From contig NZ_CP013378.1 in assembly GCF_001718415.1 (NCBI RefSeq), positions 3,596,001 through 3,660,000 on the forward strand: 64,000 bases of DNA, written 5' to 3'. This document shows, piece after piece, positions 10,633 to 19,068 of the stretch. A program made the position numbers and the translations under genes. Under the pieces are notes generated by a model. That model was given only the letters and a program-made list of their open reading frames with translations. It searched no databases and was not told the origin of the DNA. This DNA comes from Burkholderia pseudomultivorans. Lineage in GTDB: Bacteria; Pseudomonadota; Gammaproteobacteria; Burkholderiales; Burkholderiaceae. The stretch's first letter is position 1; each line of letters begins with the position of its first letter.

Positions 10633-12638
10633 CAGTTGGCCTCCAGTTCCACGTCGTCGACACGCGCGGCCACGCGCGTCGTCGATTGCTTCTCTTCGAT
10701 CTTCCGCACCGTCGACGCGGGGATGTAATAACCGTCGTTATCGCGCGAGCTGTAGACCACCAGCGTCGCGACGATGCCGACCAGCCCGGCGATCGCCAGC
10801 CACCAGATGTGCCACACCATCGCGAAGCCGAGCACCAGGCTGAAGACGCCGATCACGAGGCCCGCGCAGGTATTCGACGGCATGTGGATGTCGCGGAACG
10901 TCGCCGGGTTCGGCCGGCCGTCGCCGCGCGCCTTCATGTCCGCATACGCGTCGAGCGTGCGCACCTGCGGAATCACCGCGAAGTTGTAGTCGGCTGGCGG
11001 CGACGTGGTCGCCCACTCGAGCGTGCGGCCGCCCCACGGATCGCCGGTCGTGTCGCGATAGGCCGGCAGGTTGCGGTTGCGGATGCTGACGACGAGCTGC
11101 AGCAGCTGGCAGCCGATGCCGATCGCGATCAGCACCGCGCCGAACGCGGCGACCAGCAGCCACGGATGCCACGCCGGGTTGTCGTAGTGGTTCAGGCGGC
11201 GCGTCATGCCCATGAAGCCAAGCACGTACAGCGGCACGAACGCGACGTAGAAGCCGACCTGCCAGAACCAGAACGCCGCCTTGCCGAGCTTCTCGTTCAG
11301 CTTGAAGCCGAACGCCTTCGGGAACCAGTAGTTGAAGCCCGCGAGATAGCCGAACAGCACGCCGCCGATGATCACGTTATGGAAGTGCGCGATCAGGAAC
11401 AGGCTGTTGTGCAGCACGAAGTCCGCACCGGGAATCGCCATCATCACGCCGGTCATCCCGCCGATCGTGAACGTGACCATGAAGCCGATCGTCCACAGCA
11501 CCGGCGTCGTGAACTCGATCCGGCCGCGGTACATCGTAAACAGCCAGTTGAACACCTTCACGCCGGTCGGGATCGCGATGATCATGGTCATGATGCCGAA
11601 GAACGCGTTCACGTTCGCGCCCGAACCCATCGTGAAGAAGTGATGCAGCCACACGAGGAACGACAGCACCATGATCGCGCAGGTCGCGTACACCATCGTC
11701 TTGTAGCCGAACAGCGGCTTCTTCGAGAACGTCGAGATGACTTCCGAGAAGATCCCGAACGCCGGCAGGATCAGGATGTACACCTCCGGATGGCCCCACG
11801 CCCAGATCAGGTTCAGGTACAGCATCGCGTTGCCGCCGGCTTCGTTCGTGAAGAAGTGCATGCCGAGATAGCGGTCGAGGCCGAGCAGCGCGAGCGTCGC
11901 GGTCAGGATCGGGAACGACGCCATGATCAGCACGTTCGTGCAGAGCGCCGTCCACGTGAACACCGGCATCTTCATCAGCGTCATGCCGGGCGCACGCATC
12001 TTGATGATCGTCACGAAGAAGTTCACGCCGGTCAGCAGCGTGCCGACGCCCGAGATCTGCAACGCCCACAGGTAATAGTCGACCCCTACCCCCGGGCTGA
12101 ACTGCAGCTCCGACAGCGGCGGATAGGCGAGCCAGCCCGTCTGCGCGAATTCGCCGATCACGAGCGAGATGTTGATCAGGATCGCGCTGACGGCCGTCAT
12201 CCAGAAGCTCAGCGAGTTGATGAACGGGAACGCGACGTCGCGCGCGCCGATCTGCAGCGGCACGATCAGGTTCATCAGGCCGACCATGAACACCATCGCC
12301 ATGAAGAAGATCATGATCACGCCGTGCGCGGTGAAGACCTGGTCGTAGTGATGCGGCGGCAGATAGCCGGGCGCGTTGTACGCGAGCGCGAGCTGCATGC
12401 GCATCATGATCGCGTCGGCGAAGCCGCGCAGCAGCATGATCAGCGCGACGATGATGTACATCACGCCGAGTTTCTTGTGGTCGACCGTCGTCAGCCACTC
12501 GGTCCACAGCCATTTCCAGCGGCCGGTGATCGTCAGGGCGGCGAGAATGCCCAGCACGACCAGCCCCATGAAGGCGCCGGCCCCCATGATGATGGGCTGA
12601 TCGAACGGGATCGCCGAGAGTGTGAGTTTGCCGAACAT
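10632..12638 (-). CDS. cyoB: Cytochrome bo3 ubiquinol oxidase subunit I
   Basis: Catalytic subunit with low-spin heme, heme O and CuB, 668 residues with about 15 membrane helices. It reduces O2 to water and pumps protons. His105 (FTAHG) is a low-spin heme ligand. The CuB ligands are visible as the His of WGHPE, cross-linked to Tyr in [10 protein letters not shown], and the HH pair of WLHHFFTMG. The heme ligands HFH occur in [12 protein letters not shown]. The quinol-oxidase-specific N-terminal and C-terminal extra helices are present. It is 3 bp downstream of cyoA and overlaps cyoC by one base. Confidence 0.97.
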   Translation of the reverse strand: MFGKLTLSAIPFDQPIIMGAGAFMGLVVLGILAALTITGRWKWLWTEWLTTVDHKKLGVMYIIVALIMLLRGFADAIMMRMQLALAYNAPGYLPPHHYDQVFTAHGVIMIFFMAMVFMVGLMNLIVPLQIGARDVAFPFINSLSFWMTAVSAILINISLVIGEFAQTGWLAYPPLSELQFSPGVGVDYYLWALQISGVGTLLTGVNFFVTIIKMRAPGMTLMKMPVFTWTALCTNVLIMASFPILTATLALLGLDRYLGMHFFTNEAGGNAMLYLNLIWAWGHPEVYILILPAFGIFSEVISTFSKKPLFGYKTMVYATCAIMVLSFLVWLHHFFTMGSGANVNAFFGIMTMIIAIPTGVKVFNWLFTMYRGRIEFTTPVLWTIGFMVTFTIGGMTGVMMAIPGADFVLHNSLFLIAHFHNVIIGGVLFGYLAGFNYWFPKAFGFKLNEKLGKAAFWFWQVGFYVAFVPLYVLGFMGMTRRLNHYDNPAWHPWLLVAAFGAVLIAIGIGCQLLQLVVSIRNRNLPAYRDTTGDPWGGRTLEWATTSPPADYNFAVIPQVRTLDAYADMKARGDGRPNPATFRDIHMPSNTCAGLVIGVFSLVLGFAMVWHIWWLAIAGLVGIVATLVVYSSRDNDGYYIPASTVRKIEEKQSTTRVAARVDDVELEAN

Positions 12639-12641
12639 GCG

Positions 12642-13529
12642 TTACCCCTTCGTGCCGCAGGCGGCGTCCTTCAGGTCGAGGACGTGGCCATCGTTGTATT
12701 TCGCGATGATGTTGTGGAACAGTCGCGGATCGACCGTCGAGAAGTAGCGCACCGGCGCCTTCTCGCTCGGCTGCGCGACCGCGCCGTATGCAGTCGCGTC
12801 GAGCCGGTCGGGCGACGCCTTCACTTTCTGCACCCAGGCGTCGAACTGCTCGCGCGGCTCGGCGAGCGTGCGGAACTTCATGTCGGAGAAGCCGCGGCCG
12901 CTGAAGTTGGCGGACGTGCCCGCGTAGTTGCCGGGCTCGTCGGCGATCAGGTGCAGGCGCGTCTGCATGCCGGCCATCGCATAGACCTGGCCGCCGAGCT
13001 GCGGAATGAAGAACGAATTCATCACCGAGTCCGACGTGATGCGGAAATTCACCGGCGTGCCGACCGGAATCGCGAGCTGGTTCACCGACGCGATGCCGAG
13101 TTCCGGATAGATGAACAGCCATTTCCAGTCGAGCGCGACGACCTCGACGTCGATCGGCTTCACCGACGACTCGAGCGGCTTGTACGGATCGAGCTCATGC
13201 GTGGTCTTCCACGTGAGCACGCCGAGGAACAGGATGATCAGCGTCGGCACCGTCCAGATCACCACCTCGATCGCGGTCGAGTGCGACCAGTTCGGCGCAT
13301 AGGTCGCGTTGCGGTTCGACGCGCGATAGCGCCACGCAAACCACATCGTGAGCAGGATCACCGGCACGACGACGATCAGCATCGCCCATGTCGAGGTCGC
13401 GATCAGCGCCTTTTCCGCCGCGCCGACGCTTCCTTTCGGATTTAGTACATCTAAATTACAACCTGACAGGCTTAAAGCCGCGCCGATTGCCATCAGCGCC
13501 GACCAGCCCCTTGAAGCTCTTCTTTTCAT
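12642..13529 (-). CDS. cyoA: Cytochrome bo3 ubiquinol oxidase subunit II (lipoprotein)
   Basis: Subunit II, 295 residues. The signal peptide ends in a lipobox LSGC, so the mature protein starts at an acylated Cys. Two membrane helices follow (about 45-70 and 88-108) and then a periplasmic cupredoxin domain. As expected for a quinol oxidase, the CuA ligands are absent. Conserved GDEPGNYAG-like and FSGRGFSDM segments are present. I chose ATG 13529; a GTG one codon upstream is equally possible, and neither has a strong ribosome site. A TATGAT hexamer on the minus strand at 13604-13599 may be the operon -10. First gene of cyoABCD. Confidence 0.94.
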   Translation of the reverse strand: MKRRASRGWSALMAIGAALSLSGCNLDVLNPKGSVGAAEKALIATSTWAMLIVVVPVILLTMWFAWRYRASNRNATYAPNWSHSTAIEVVIWTVPTLIILFLGVLTWKTTHELDPYKPLESSVKPIDVEVVALDWKWLFIYPELGIASVNQLAIPVGTPVNFRITSDSVMNSFFIPQLGGQVYAMAGMQTRLHLIADEPGNYAGTSANFSGRGFSDMKFRTLAEPREQFDAWVQKVKASPDRLDATAYGAVAQPSEKAPVRYFSTVDPRLFHNIIAKYNDGHVLDLKDAACGTKG

Positions 13530-13801
13530 CACACTGCCCGAGAGTCATTGAATCCGTTGCGTACGCCCGATGCGCATTCGATCCACGAAAGTGGCCGAAT
13601 CATACGTCGCGCGAGCGCAATGAAAAATCGATTGATGCGGCAAATCATCATTGCGGAATCTGCGGTGAGTCATAGTGTCGCGGGGCAATTTCGCGGAGCC
13701 GGAAGCCGGCCCGGCGCCGAGCGCGCCGGCCCGCAATCGATGCGCGCGCAACGACCGCGCCGTCGCCCGGCGCAGCATTGCACACGCATGGTGCATCGCG
13801 C

Positions 13802-15331
13802 TCAGCCGTGAGCCGACGCCATGTACGAAGGTTGCGCGGGCGCGGTGTCGTCCCCTGCCGGGACCTTCGAATGACTTGCCTCGTCGAGCAGGCGCCCGAC
13901 GGTCGGATCGATCGCGTCGGTGAACGGCTTCGGATAGACGCCGACCATCAGCACCACCAATGCGAGCGACGCGAACATCACGATCTCGCGACGGCTCAGG
14001 TCGGCGAGCTGCGCGATGCGCGGGCTCGACACCTTGCCGAACACGACGCGCTTGAGCATCCACAGCGTGTACGACGCGCTGAAGATCAGCGTAAGCGCCG
14101 CCAGCGCACCGATCCAGAAGTTCAGGCGGATCGCGCCCATGATCACCATGAATTCGCCGACGAAGCCCGACGTGCCCGGCAGGCCGACGTTCGCCATCGA
14201 GAACAGCAGCACGAAGATCGCGAAGCGCGGCATCACGTTCGCGACGCCGCCATACGCGGCGATCTCGCGCTGCTTCGTGCGATCGACGAGCACGCTGACG
14301 CAGAGCAGCATCGCGCCGGCAACGAAGCCGTACGACACGAGCTGAACGATCGCGCCTTCGACGCCGATCCGGTTGAACAGGAACAGCCCCAGCGTGACGA
14401 TCCCCATGTGCGCGACCGTCGAATACGCGAGCAGCTTGCCGAGATCGGTCTGCGCGAGCGCGACCAGGCTCGCGTAGACGATCGCGAACAGCGACAGCGA
14501 GATCACGGCCGGCGCGAAGAAATGACTGGCGTCGGGCGTGATCGGCAGCGCGAAGCGCAGGAAGCCGTAACCGCCGAGCTTCAGCATCCCGAGCATCAGC
14601 GCGGCGCCGGTGGGGCCGTCCGTGTAGACGTCGCGCAGCCACGTATGCACGGGCCACATCGGCACCTTGACCGCGAACGCCGCGAAAAAGCCGAGGAACA
14701 CCAGCAGTTGCGGCGCGAAACCGAGCTGCAGCGTGCGCCACACCGCCATGTCGAACGTATGCGACTTCGCGTACAGGTACAGGATCGCCATCAGCAGCAG
14801 CAGCGAACCCGCGAACGAGATGAAGAAGAACTTCACGGCTGCATGAATGCGATGCTCGCGCCCCCACGTGCCGATCAGCAGGTACAGCGGAATCAGCGTT
14901 GCCTCGAAGAAGATGAAGAACAGCAGGCCGTCCTGCGCGACGAACACGCCGACCATCAACCCCGAGAGGATCAGGAACGACGCGTAGTACTGCGCGACGC
15001 GCACCGTGATCGCTTCCCACGACGCGATCACGACCACGAGCGTCGTGAACGCCGTCAGCACGACGAGCCACAGCGACGCGCCGTCGATGCCGACGCGCCA
15101 CCCGGAACCGAACGCCGCCAGCCAGTCGCGGCTTTCGACGAACTGCATCGCCGCCGAATGCGGCGCGAAGCCCGCGACGAGCGGGACGACCGTGGCCAGC
15201 CCCGCGATCGCGCCCGTCAGCGCGATCAACCGCGTTCGACGCGGATGCTGGTCGGAACCGGCACGCAGCAGGCACGCGCCGAACAGAATCGGAACCCAGA
15301 TAGCCAGGCTCAGAAAGGGAAAATCATGCAT
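13802..15331 (-). CDS. Orphan NuoM-type NADH-quinone oxidoreductase subunit (Mrp antiporter-like)
   Basis: A 509-residue membrane protein of the complex I ND4/NuoM family with about 14 helices. The functional charges known from E. coli NuoM are kept: the helix-5 glutamate is Glu143 in FFEATLIP, and the helix-7 lysine is Lys222 in FAVKVPMWPVHTWL. Other family blocks are AYSTVAHMG and GLPGTSGFVGEF. I chose ATG 15331; an in-frame extension upstream is Arg-rich. No nuoL, nuoN or other complex I gene is nearby. Downstream on the same strand, 272 bp away, is cyoABCD. It is probably a paralogue of the operon nuoM rather than the complex I subunit itself. What it partners is unknown. Confidence 0.85.
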   Translation of the reverse strand: MHDFPFLSLAIWVPILFGACLLRAGSDQHPRRTRLIALTGAIAGLATVVPLVAGFAPHSAAMQFVESRDWLAAFGSGWRVGIDGASLWLVVLTAFTTLVVVIASWEAITVRVAQYYASFLILSGLMVGVFVAQDGLLFFIFFEATLIPLYLLIGTWGREHRIHAAVKFFFISFAGSLLLLMAILYLYAKSHTFDMAVWRTLQLGFAPQLLVFLGFFAAFAVKVPMWPVHTWLRDVYTDGPTGAALMLGMLKLGGYGFLRFALPITPDASHFFAPAVISLSLFAIVYASLVALAQTDLGKLLAYSTVAHMGIVTLGLFLFNRIGVEGAIVQLVSYGFVAGAMLLCVSVLVDRTKQREIAAYGGVANVMPRFAIFVLLFSMANVGLPGTSGFVGEFMVIMGAIRLNFWIGALAALTLIFSASYTLWMLKRVVFGKVSSPRIAQLADLSRREIVMFASLALVVLMVGVYPKPFTDAIDPTVGRLLDEASHSKVPAGDDTAPAQPSYMASAHG

Positions 15332-15818
15332 GTCAACAGGGCCTAGAGTGGGTCGCGCACGGCATCGGGAACGCGCACGACGAAAGAAACGAAACCAAAA
15401 CGACAGGTAGATTTCGCGAATCGCCAGTGTTGGCAAAATGTAAAGCGGCATCGAACGAAAACTTGACGCCGCTCAAACGCAATCGGGTTAACCAGCATAA
15501 AGCGGTTGATTATTTTCTGCATCGCAGCAAAGCATCGTTTTTTCGCGAGATCGCAGAGCATTGATTTGAATATGTAATTTTTTGTATTCTGCGGCGACAC
15601 GCAGCGCTCGAATCGGTGCGATGCGTCATTTTTGACGCGATCGCAGGGTCGCAAGGGGTCAGAATGTTGCGAGCGCAACCATCGCGGCTCGCGATTCCGG
15701 GGCGGCGACTTCCTTACGCCGATCATTACATTTTTATTTCTATTTGCTCCGATTCTGCGCCGATCGGAAATGGTGTTTTGCAGGCGATAGCGCAGGTCGG
15801 CAAGTGTGCAAAAGAAAA
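15332..15818. other. Intergenic region, AT-richer, no gene seen
   Basis: About 490 bp upstream of the orphan nuoM-like gene. It is AT-richer than its surroundings, with homopolymer T runs near 15540 and 15580, and is likely to hold the promoter of that gene. I could not pick a convincing -35/-10 pair. Short open frames here lack ribosome sites and protein-like composition. Confidence 0.5.
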
Positions 15819-15837
15819 AACCCCGCTACGCGGGGTT
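15819..15837 (-). terminator. Intrinsic terminator of the glycosyltransferase gene
   Basis: An 8-bp stem AACCCCGC/GCGGGGTT with a 3-nt TAC loop; on the minus strand it is followed by TTTTCTTTT. It lies 47 bp past the stop codon at 15884. Confidence 0.82.
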
Positions 15838-15883
15838 CTCGATGCAAGACAGGAACACGCCCCGCCCGGGCCCATCGTCGCCG

Positions 15884-17257
15884 CTATCGCTCGTGACTCA
15901 AGCGATCCCACACGCGCATCGTCACCGCACGATAGTGGTTGTGCTGCGCGGGGAAGTGAACGAAGCGGCTATCGCGCGTGGCGTAAACCGGCGAAGCGGC
16001 CAGCGTCATCGCATCGACGATGTAGCGCGCATCGATCATCCCGGACTCCAGCAGTTCGACATAGATCGCCTGCTGGTCGCCGCCGCTCGCATAGACGGAC
16101 GAACGGTCGTCGAAGCTCTCGATGCGCGCGCAGATCCGCTCGACCAGCGCCCGCATCGGCGCCACGTTGCGCACACCGATCATGCAGGAATTGACGGCCC
16201 AGGCCGTATGATCGGTGCCGATCACGAAGTCGCGCGCCGCGATCACGCTGTCGGCCGGCTGGCGCTGGTTGATCGCCAGAATGTCCGCGTCGACCCAGAA
16301 CACGAAATCGTGATGCGGCAGATGTTCGCGAATCAGATGCAGCTTCGCCCAGTTTGCATCGACGCCGTCGGGCAGGAATGCGGGCGGCGTGCGATACGCG
16401 TGGTATGCATAGCCGTGCCGCGTGCAGTAGCGAACGAAGTTCTCTTCATGAAGGTCGCCATAGCCGGCGATGGGCGAGGTATGCAGGCTTACGAACGCAA
16501 TGCGTGCGCCGGGATTCACATGCCGTTCCGGCTCGCGCGGACGCTGCTGCGCGGCGCGCCACTCGCCCATCGCGTCCGGATGCTCGCCGCGCTGGAATCG
16601 CTCGGCATCGTCGACAAGCGCCTGCACGTAGCGGAAATCGTAATCGACGGCCGGCACCCACGCACCGTCGACCTGTCGCCACTCGGGCGCATGGTGCGCA
16701 ACGAGCGGCTGGGCGCCGGCGATCGAATCGATCGCGAGTCCGTCGAACCATACCGTCTGCGCCGACGCGAAATGGCCGTTCTCGAGCCGCACGTCGAACG
16801 GCAGCGGTGGAAAGCATTGCGCGAGCAGCGTCGCCTCGCAGTCGTGCCGCCGCTCCGGCATGTGCATCGCCCATGCGCCCAGCGTCGCGATCAGCGCGCG
16901 CAAGCGTTCGCGCACTTCGAGCGTATTGCGGAAGATCATCCCGCTCGCCGCAGGCAGCGACGAGCGGGACGCCTGCGTCGTGACGATCGCATCGTAGCCG
17001 TGCGCGACATCGGGCAGCGGATGCGGACTGTACACGACCGAAAACGGGTCGAGCACGAGCAGCACGGCACCCTGCTCCATCGCGACCAGCTGCCGGGCGA
17101 TCGCGTGGTACTTGTGCAGCACCTGTTGACGCTCGCCGTAGACATGCGTGCCGTCGACGATCGCATGCGCGTAGCCGTGGCGTCGCGCGTAGCGCTCGTG
17201 GTTCGCGACGAGGCCGTCGACGGGGCGATGGGAAAGGAGAGTCAGTACGGAATGCAT
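15884..17257 (-). CDS. Tandem-domain glycosyltransferase (GMA12/MNN10-like), first domain degenerate
   Basis: A 457-residue protein with no signal peptide. The C-terminal half (about 250-450) has the features of GT34-like galactosyl/mannosyl transferases: RIAFVSLHTS, ANWAKLHLIREHLP, a metal-binding DxD in WVDADIL (Asp323, Asp325), and NSCMIGVRN. The N-terminal half (about 1-240) repeats the same plan: NHERYARRHGYAH matches HEENFVRYCTRHGYAY, VLLVLDPFSVV stands where the DxD should be, and ASGMIFRNTLEVRERL matches NSCMIGVRNVAPMRAL. The first copy therefore looks like a degenerate duplicate with DPF in place of DxD. ATG 17257 is used; a longer frame starts at 17299. It is a single-gene unit with its own terminator. 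Acceptor and sugar are unknown; a surface glycan is plausible. Confidence 0.78.
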   Translation of the reverse strand: MHSVLTLLSHRPVDGLVANHERYARRHGYAHAIVDGTHVYGERQQVLHKYHAIARQLVAMEQGAVLLVLDPFSVVYSPHPLPDVAHGYDAIVTTQASRSSLPAASGMIFRNTLEVRERLRALIATLGAWAMHMPERRHDCEATLLAQCFPPLPFDVRLENGHFASAQTVWFDGLAIDSIAGAQPLVAHHAPEWRQVDGAWVPAVDYDFRYVQALVDDAERFQRGEHPDAMGEWRAAQQRPREPERHVNPGARIAFVSLHTSPIAGYGDLHEENFVRYCTRHGYAYHAYRTPPAFLPDGVDANWAKLHLIREHLPHHDFVFWVDADILAINQRQPADSVIAARDFVIGTDHTAWAVNSCMIGVRNVAPMRALVERICARIESFDDRSSVYASGGDQQAIYVELLESGMIDARYIVDAMTLAASPVYATRDSRFVHFPAQHNHYRAVTMRVWDRLSHER

Positions 17258-17402
17258 CGGGTCGGCATGCGCCACGGTGAGTCGTGTCAAACGATACACG
17301 ATATTGGGTGGGGTGCCGGGGGTTGGGTGGCGGCGGACGGGCCGGGTGCCTGTTTGAGGCTAGCCTCACGCCCGCGCGCGACAATCCAGCAAACCGACTC
17401 CT

Positions 17403-19067
17403 TTATAGATGGATCTTCAAGATGCCGGGCATACCAGTTTCGGCGTTCGGACTGCCTAGGTACGTCCATTGCACATCCTTCATCGCGACATCGATGAACC
17501 GATCACCCGCAGGCGGAAACATCTGTCCTTTTTCAACGAACGCCTGACGGTCCCACTGGTTATATATCCTCGCCATCGGGTGCTCAGTGTCCACGCGACT
17601 TTCCCATATTCCGCTTTGCGGGCAACGTTGTTGACCGTTACATTGGACCAGTGAAGCGGGTTCAGGAATTTCACGCAGCAGCCCGGCATCGATCATGTGC
17701 TTCAGGAAATCATGCCGTTGCGGAGGAAGAGCATAGGCTTCACCGAGGTAATGCCACTGTACCTGCTCTGCCGCTAGCCAGCCAAAGGGCGACGCCTCAA
17801 AATGCTCACCGACCTGATAGCGTTCTGGCATGTTCCGGCGTGCGGGAATGAGGTCAGCCTTGGGGACCGAGGACGGCCCGTATAGCGCAATCCAATAGCC
17901 GTCGCGCGGCACCGGCTCGCTTCCCATGACGACTAGCGTGCTTTGCTCCAGCGCTGGCACGGCATATCCGTGCGGTATGAACTCGCGCCCCTGCGATGCC
18001 GCGCTCTTCTGCGTTTTGGGGGCAGGCGTCACTGCCTTTGCGCCGTCGATCAACGTTTGTACTTTACCGTCCCATTTCGGCAGCGGAGCTGGCGGCAATG
18101 GAAGTACCTTGTCAAGATTGGGTAGCTTCAGGCGTCCTTGATAGAACTCAAGCGCATCTCCGAGCTTGCTGTAACGCTCAGCGCGCGCTTTGTCGATATG
18201 GCCAACAAGATTCGTGCCCTCGGTAAGATCCATCCCATCAAATTCTGTAAACAGCTTATTTGCACACTCAGCGGAACCCAGCTTGACACCTAGATGGAGA
18301 ACGTTAAGCGCGCGAAGCTTCGCTTCAGCAGTCTTCGGCCTCGCGTAAACGTGCCCTAACTCTTTCGCTGCATTCCCGTCCCCTTGAGCAAGGGCGCACT
18401 CTAGCATCTGTGTCGCAACAGGCAGATTGCCCCAGAATTCACCACCGGGATCATCATAGGCAGCATCTGTCTTTGTTCCGATAAATGTTTGCGCTGAGGG
18501 ACTGCCCATATCCGCCGCGCGCTGAAAAAACGCATAGGCGCTGGTGGCATCACCGCCTTTAATCAGTCCATTTTGATGATAGATCCCCATCGTGTCGTAG
18601 GCGTCTGGCACACCCAGCTTCATCGCCTTTTCAACCCAACGGATAGCGGTTTCGGGATCGTGATCAGGGACTCCAGGGCGGTTACTTAATATTAATGAAG
18701 CGATATTGAGCATAGCCTTCCAGTGATTACGTTCGGCGGCCTGCGTGTATAGTTGATAGATTTTCTGGTAATTACGCTTGTCGTAGTCAATATTCGGATC
18801 ATCAAGTGCCAACGCCTCCTGGAACCACAACTCAGCCTGGGGGTCGATGGGTGGAACGTGTTGGTTCTGATACACACAAGTGAAGGTCTTGCGGTGCGGA
18901 CTAAACAACGGCAGCTTCTCGTAACGCGGGAGATCGGACATGGATATACTCAGCTTGCTGGTCACATCGGTAAAAGGGCTAGCCTGCGAGTCAGCAGTCA
19001 ATACACATACACTGACGATCAGAAATCGCAGAACGGGACCAATGAGTTTCGTTTTAGATCGAATCAT
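17403..19067 (-). CDS. Sel1-repeat periplasmic immunity protein for the Tle5 phospholipase
   Basis: A 554-residue predicted immunity protein (Tli5 type). Residues 1-30 form a signal peptide, which fits protection against a periplasm-acting lipase. Residues about 75-300 hold Sel1/TPR-like helical repeats: AMLNIASLIL, AIRWVEKAMKLGVPDAYDTMG, SAYAFFQRAADMGSPSAQ, AAKELGHVYA and ALNVLHLGVKLGSAECA. After a Pro/Lys linker, the C-terminus carries two copies of one module, each starting with G-x-W (390-392; 486-488) and ending VQW-x-YLG (436-442; 532-538). Sel1-repeat proteins are the known immunity partners of Pseudomonas PldB. ATG 19067 is used because it follows the effector stop by one base (TAAGATG), implying translational coupling; a TTG three codons earlier is possible. 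The gene is AT-richer than its flanks. Confidence 0.82.
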   Translation of the reverse strand: MIRSKTKLIGPVLRFLIVSVCVLTADSQASPFTDVTSKLSISMSDLPRYEKLPLFSPHRKTFTCVYQNQHVPPIDPQAELWFQEALALDDPNIDYDKRNYQKIYQLYTQAAERNHWKAMLNIASLILSNRPGVPDHDPETAIRWVEKAMKLGVPDAYDTMGIYHQNGLIKGGDATSAYAFFQRAADMGSPSAQTFIGTKTDAAYDDPGGEFWGNLPVATQMLECALAQGDGNAAKELGHVYARPKTAEAKLRALNVLHLGVKLGSAECANKLFTEFDGMDLTEGTNLVGHIDKARAERYSKLGDALEFYQGRLKLPNLDKVLPLPPAPLPKWDGKVQTLIDGAKAVTPAPKTQKSAASQGREFIPHGYAVPALEQSTLVVMGSEPVPRDGYWIALYGPSSVPKADLIPARRNMPERYQVGEHFEASPFGWLAAEQVQWHYLGEAYALPPQRHDFLKHMIDAGLLREIPEPASLVQCNGQQRCPQSGIWESRVDTEHPMARIYNQWDRQAFVEKGQMFPPAGDRFIDVAMKDVQWTYLGSPNAETGMPGILKIHL

Positions 19068-19068
19068 C

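Noticed and set aside
10608..13445. A 945-codon plus-strand open frame across cyoB and cyoA
   Set aside because: His/Arg/Asp-rich shadow of the cyo genes; no start signal or protein motifs.
17328..17345. TGGCGG..GACGG similarity to the tRNA-Ser 3' end, as a possible left attachment site
   Set aside because: Short and imperfect, and easily matched by chance in GC-rich sequence; not enough to call an att repeat.
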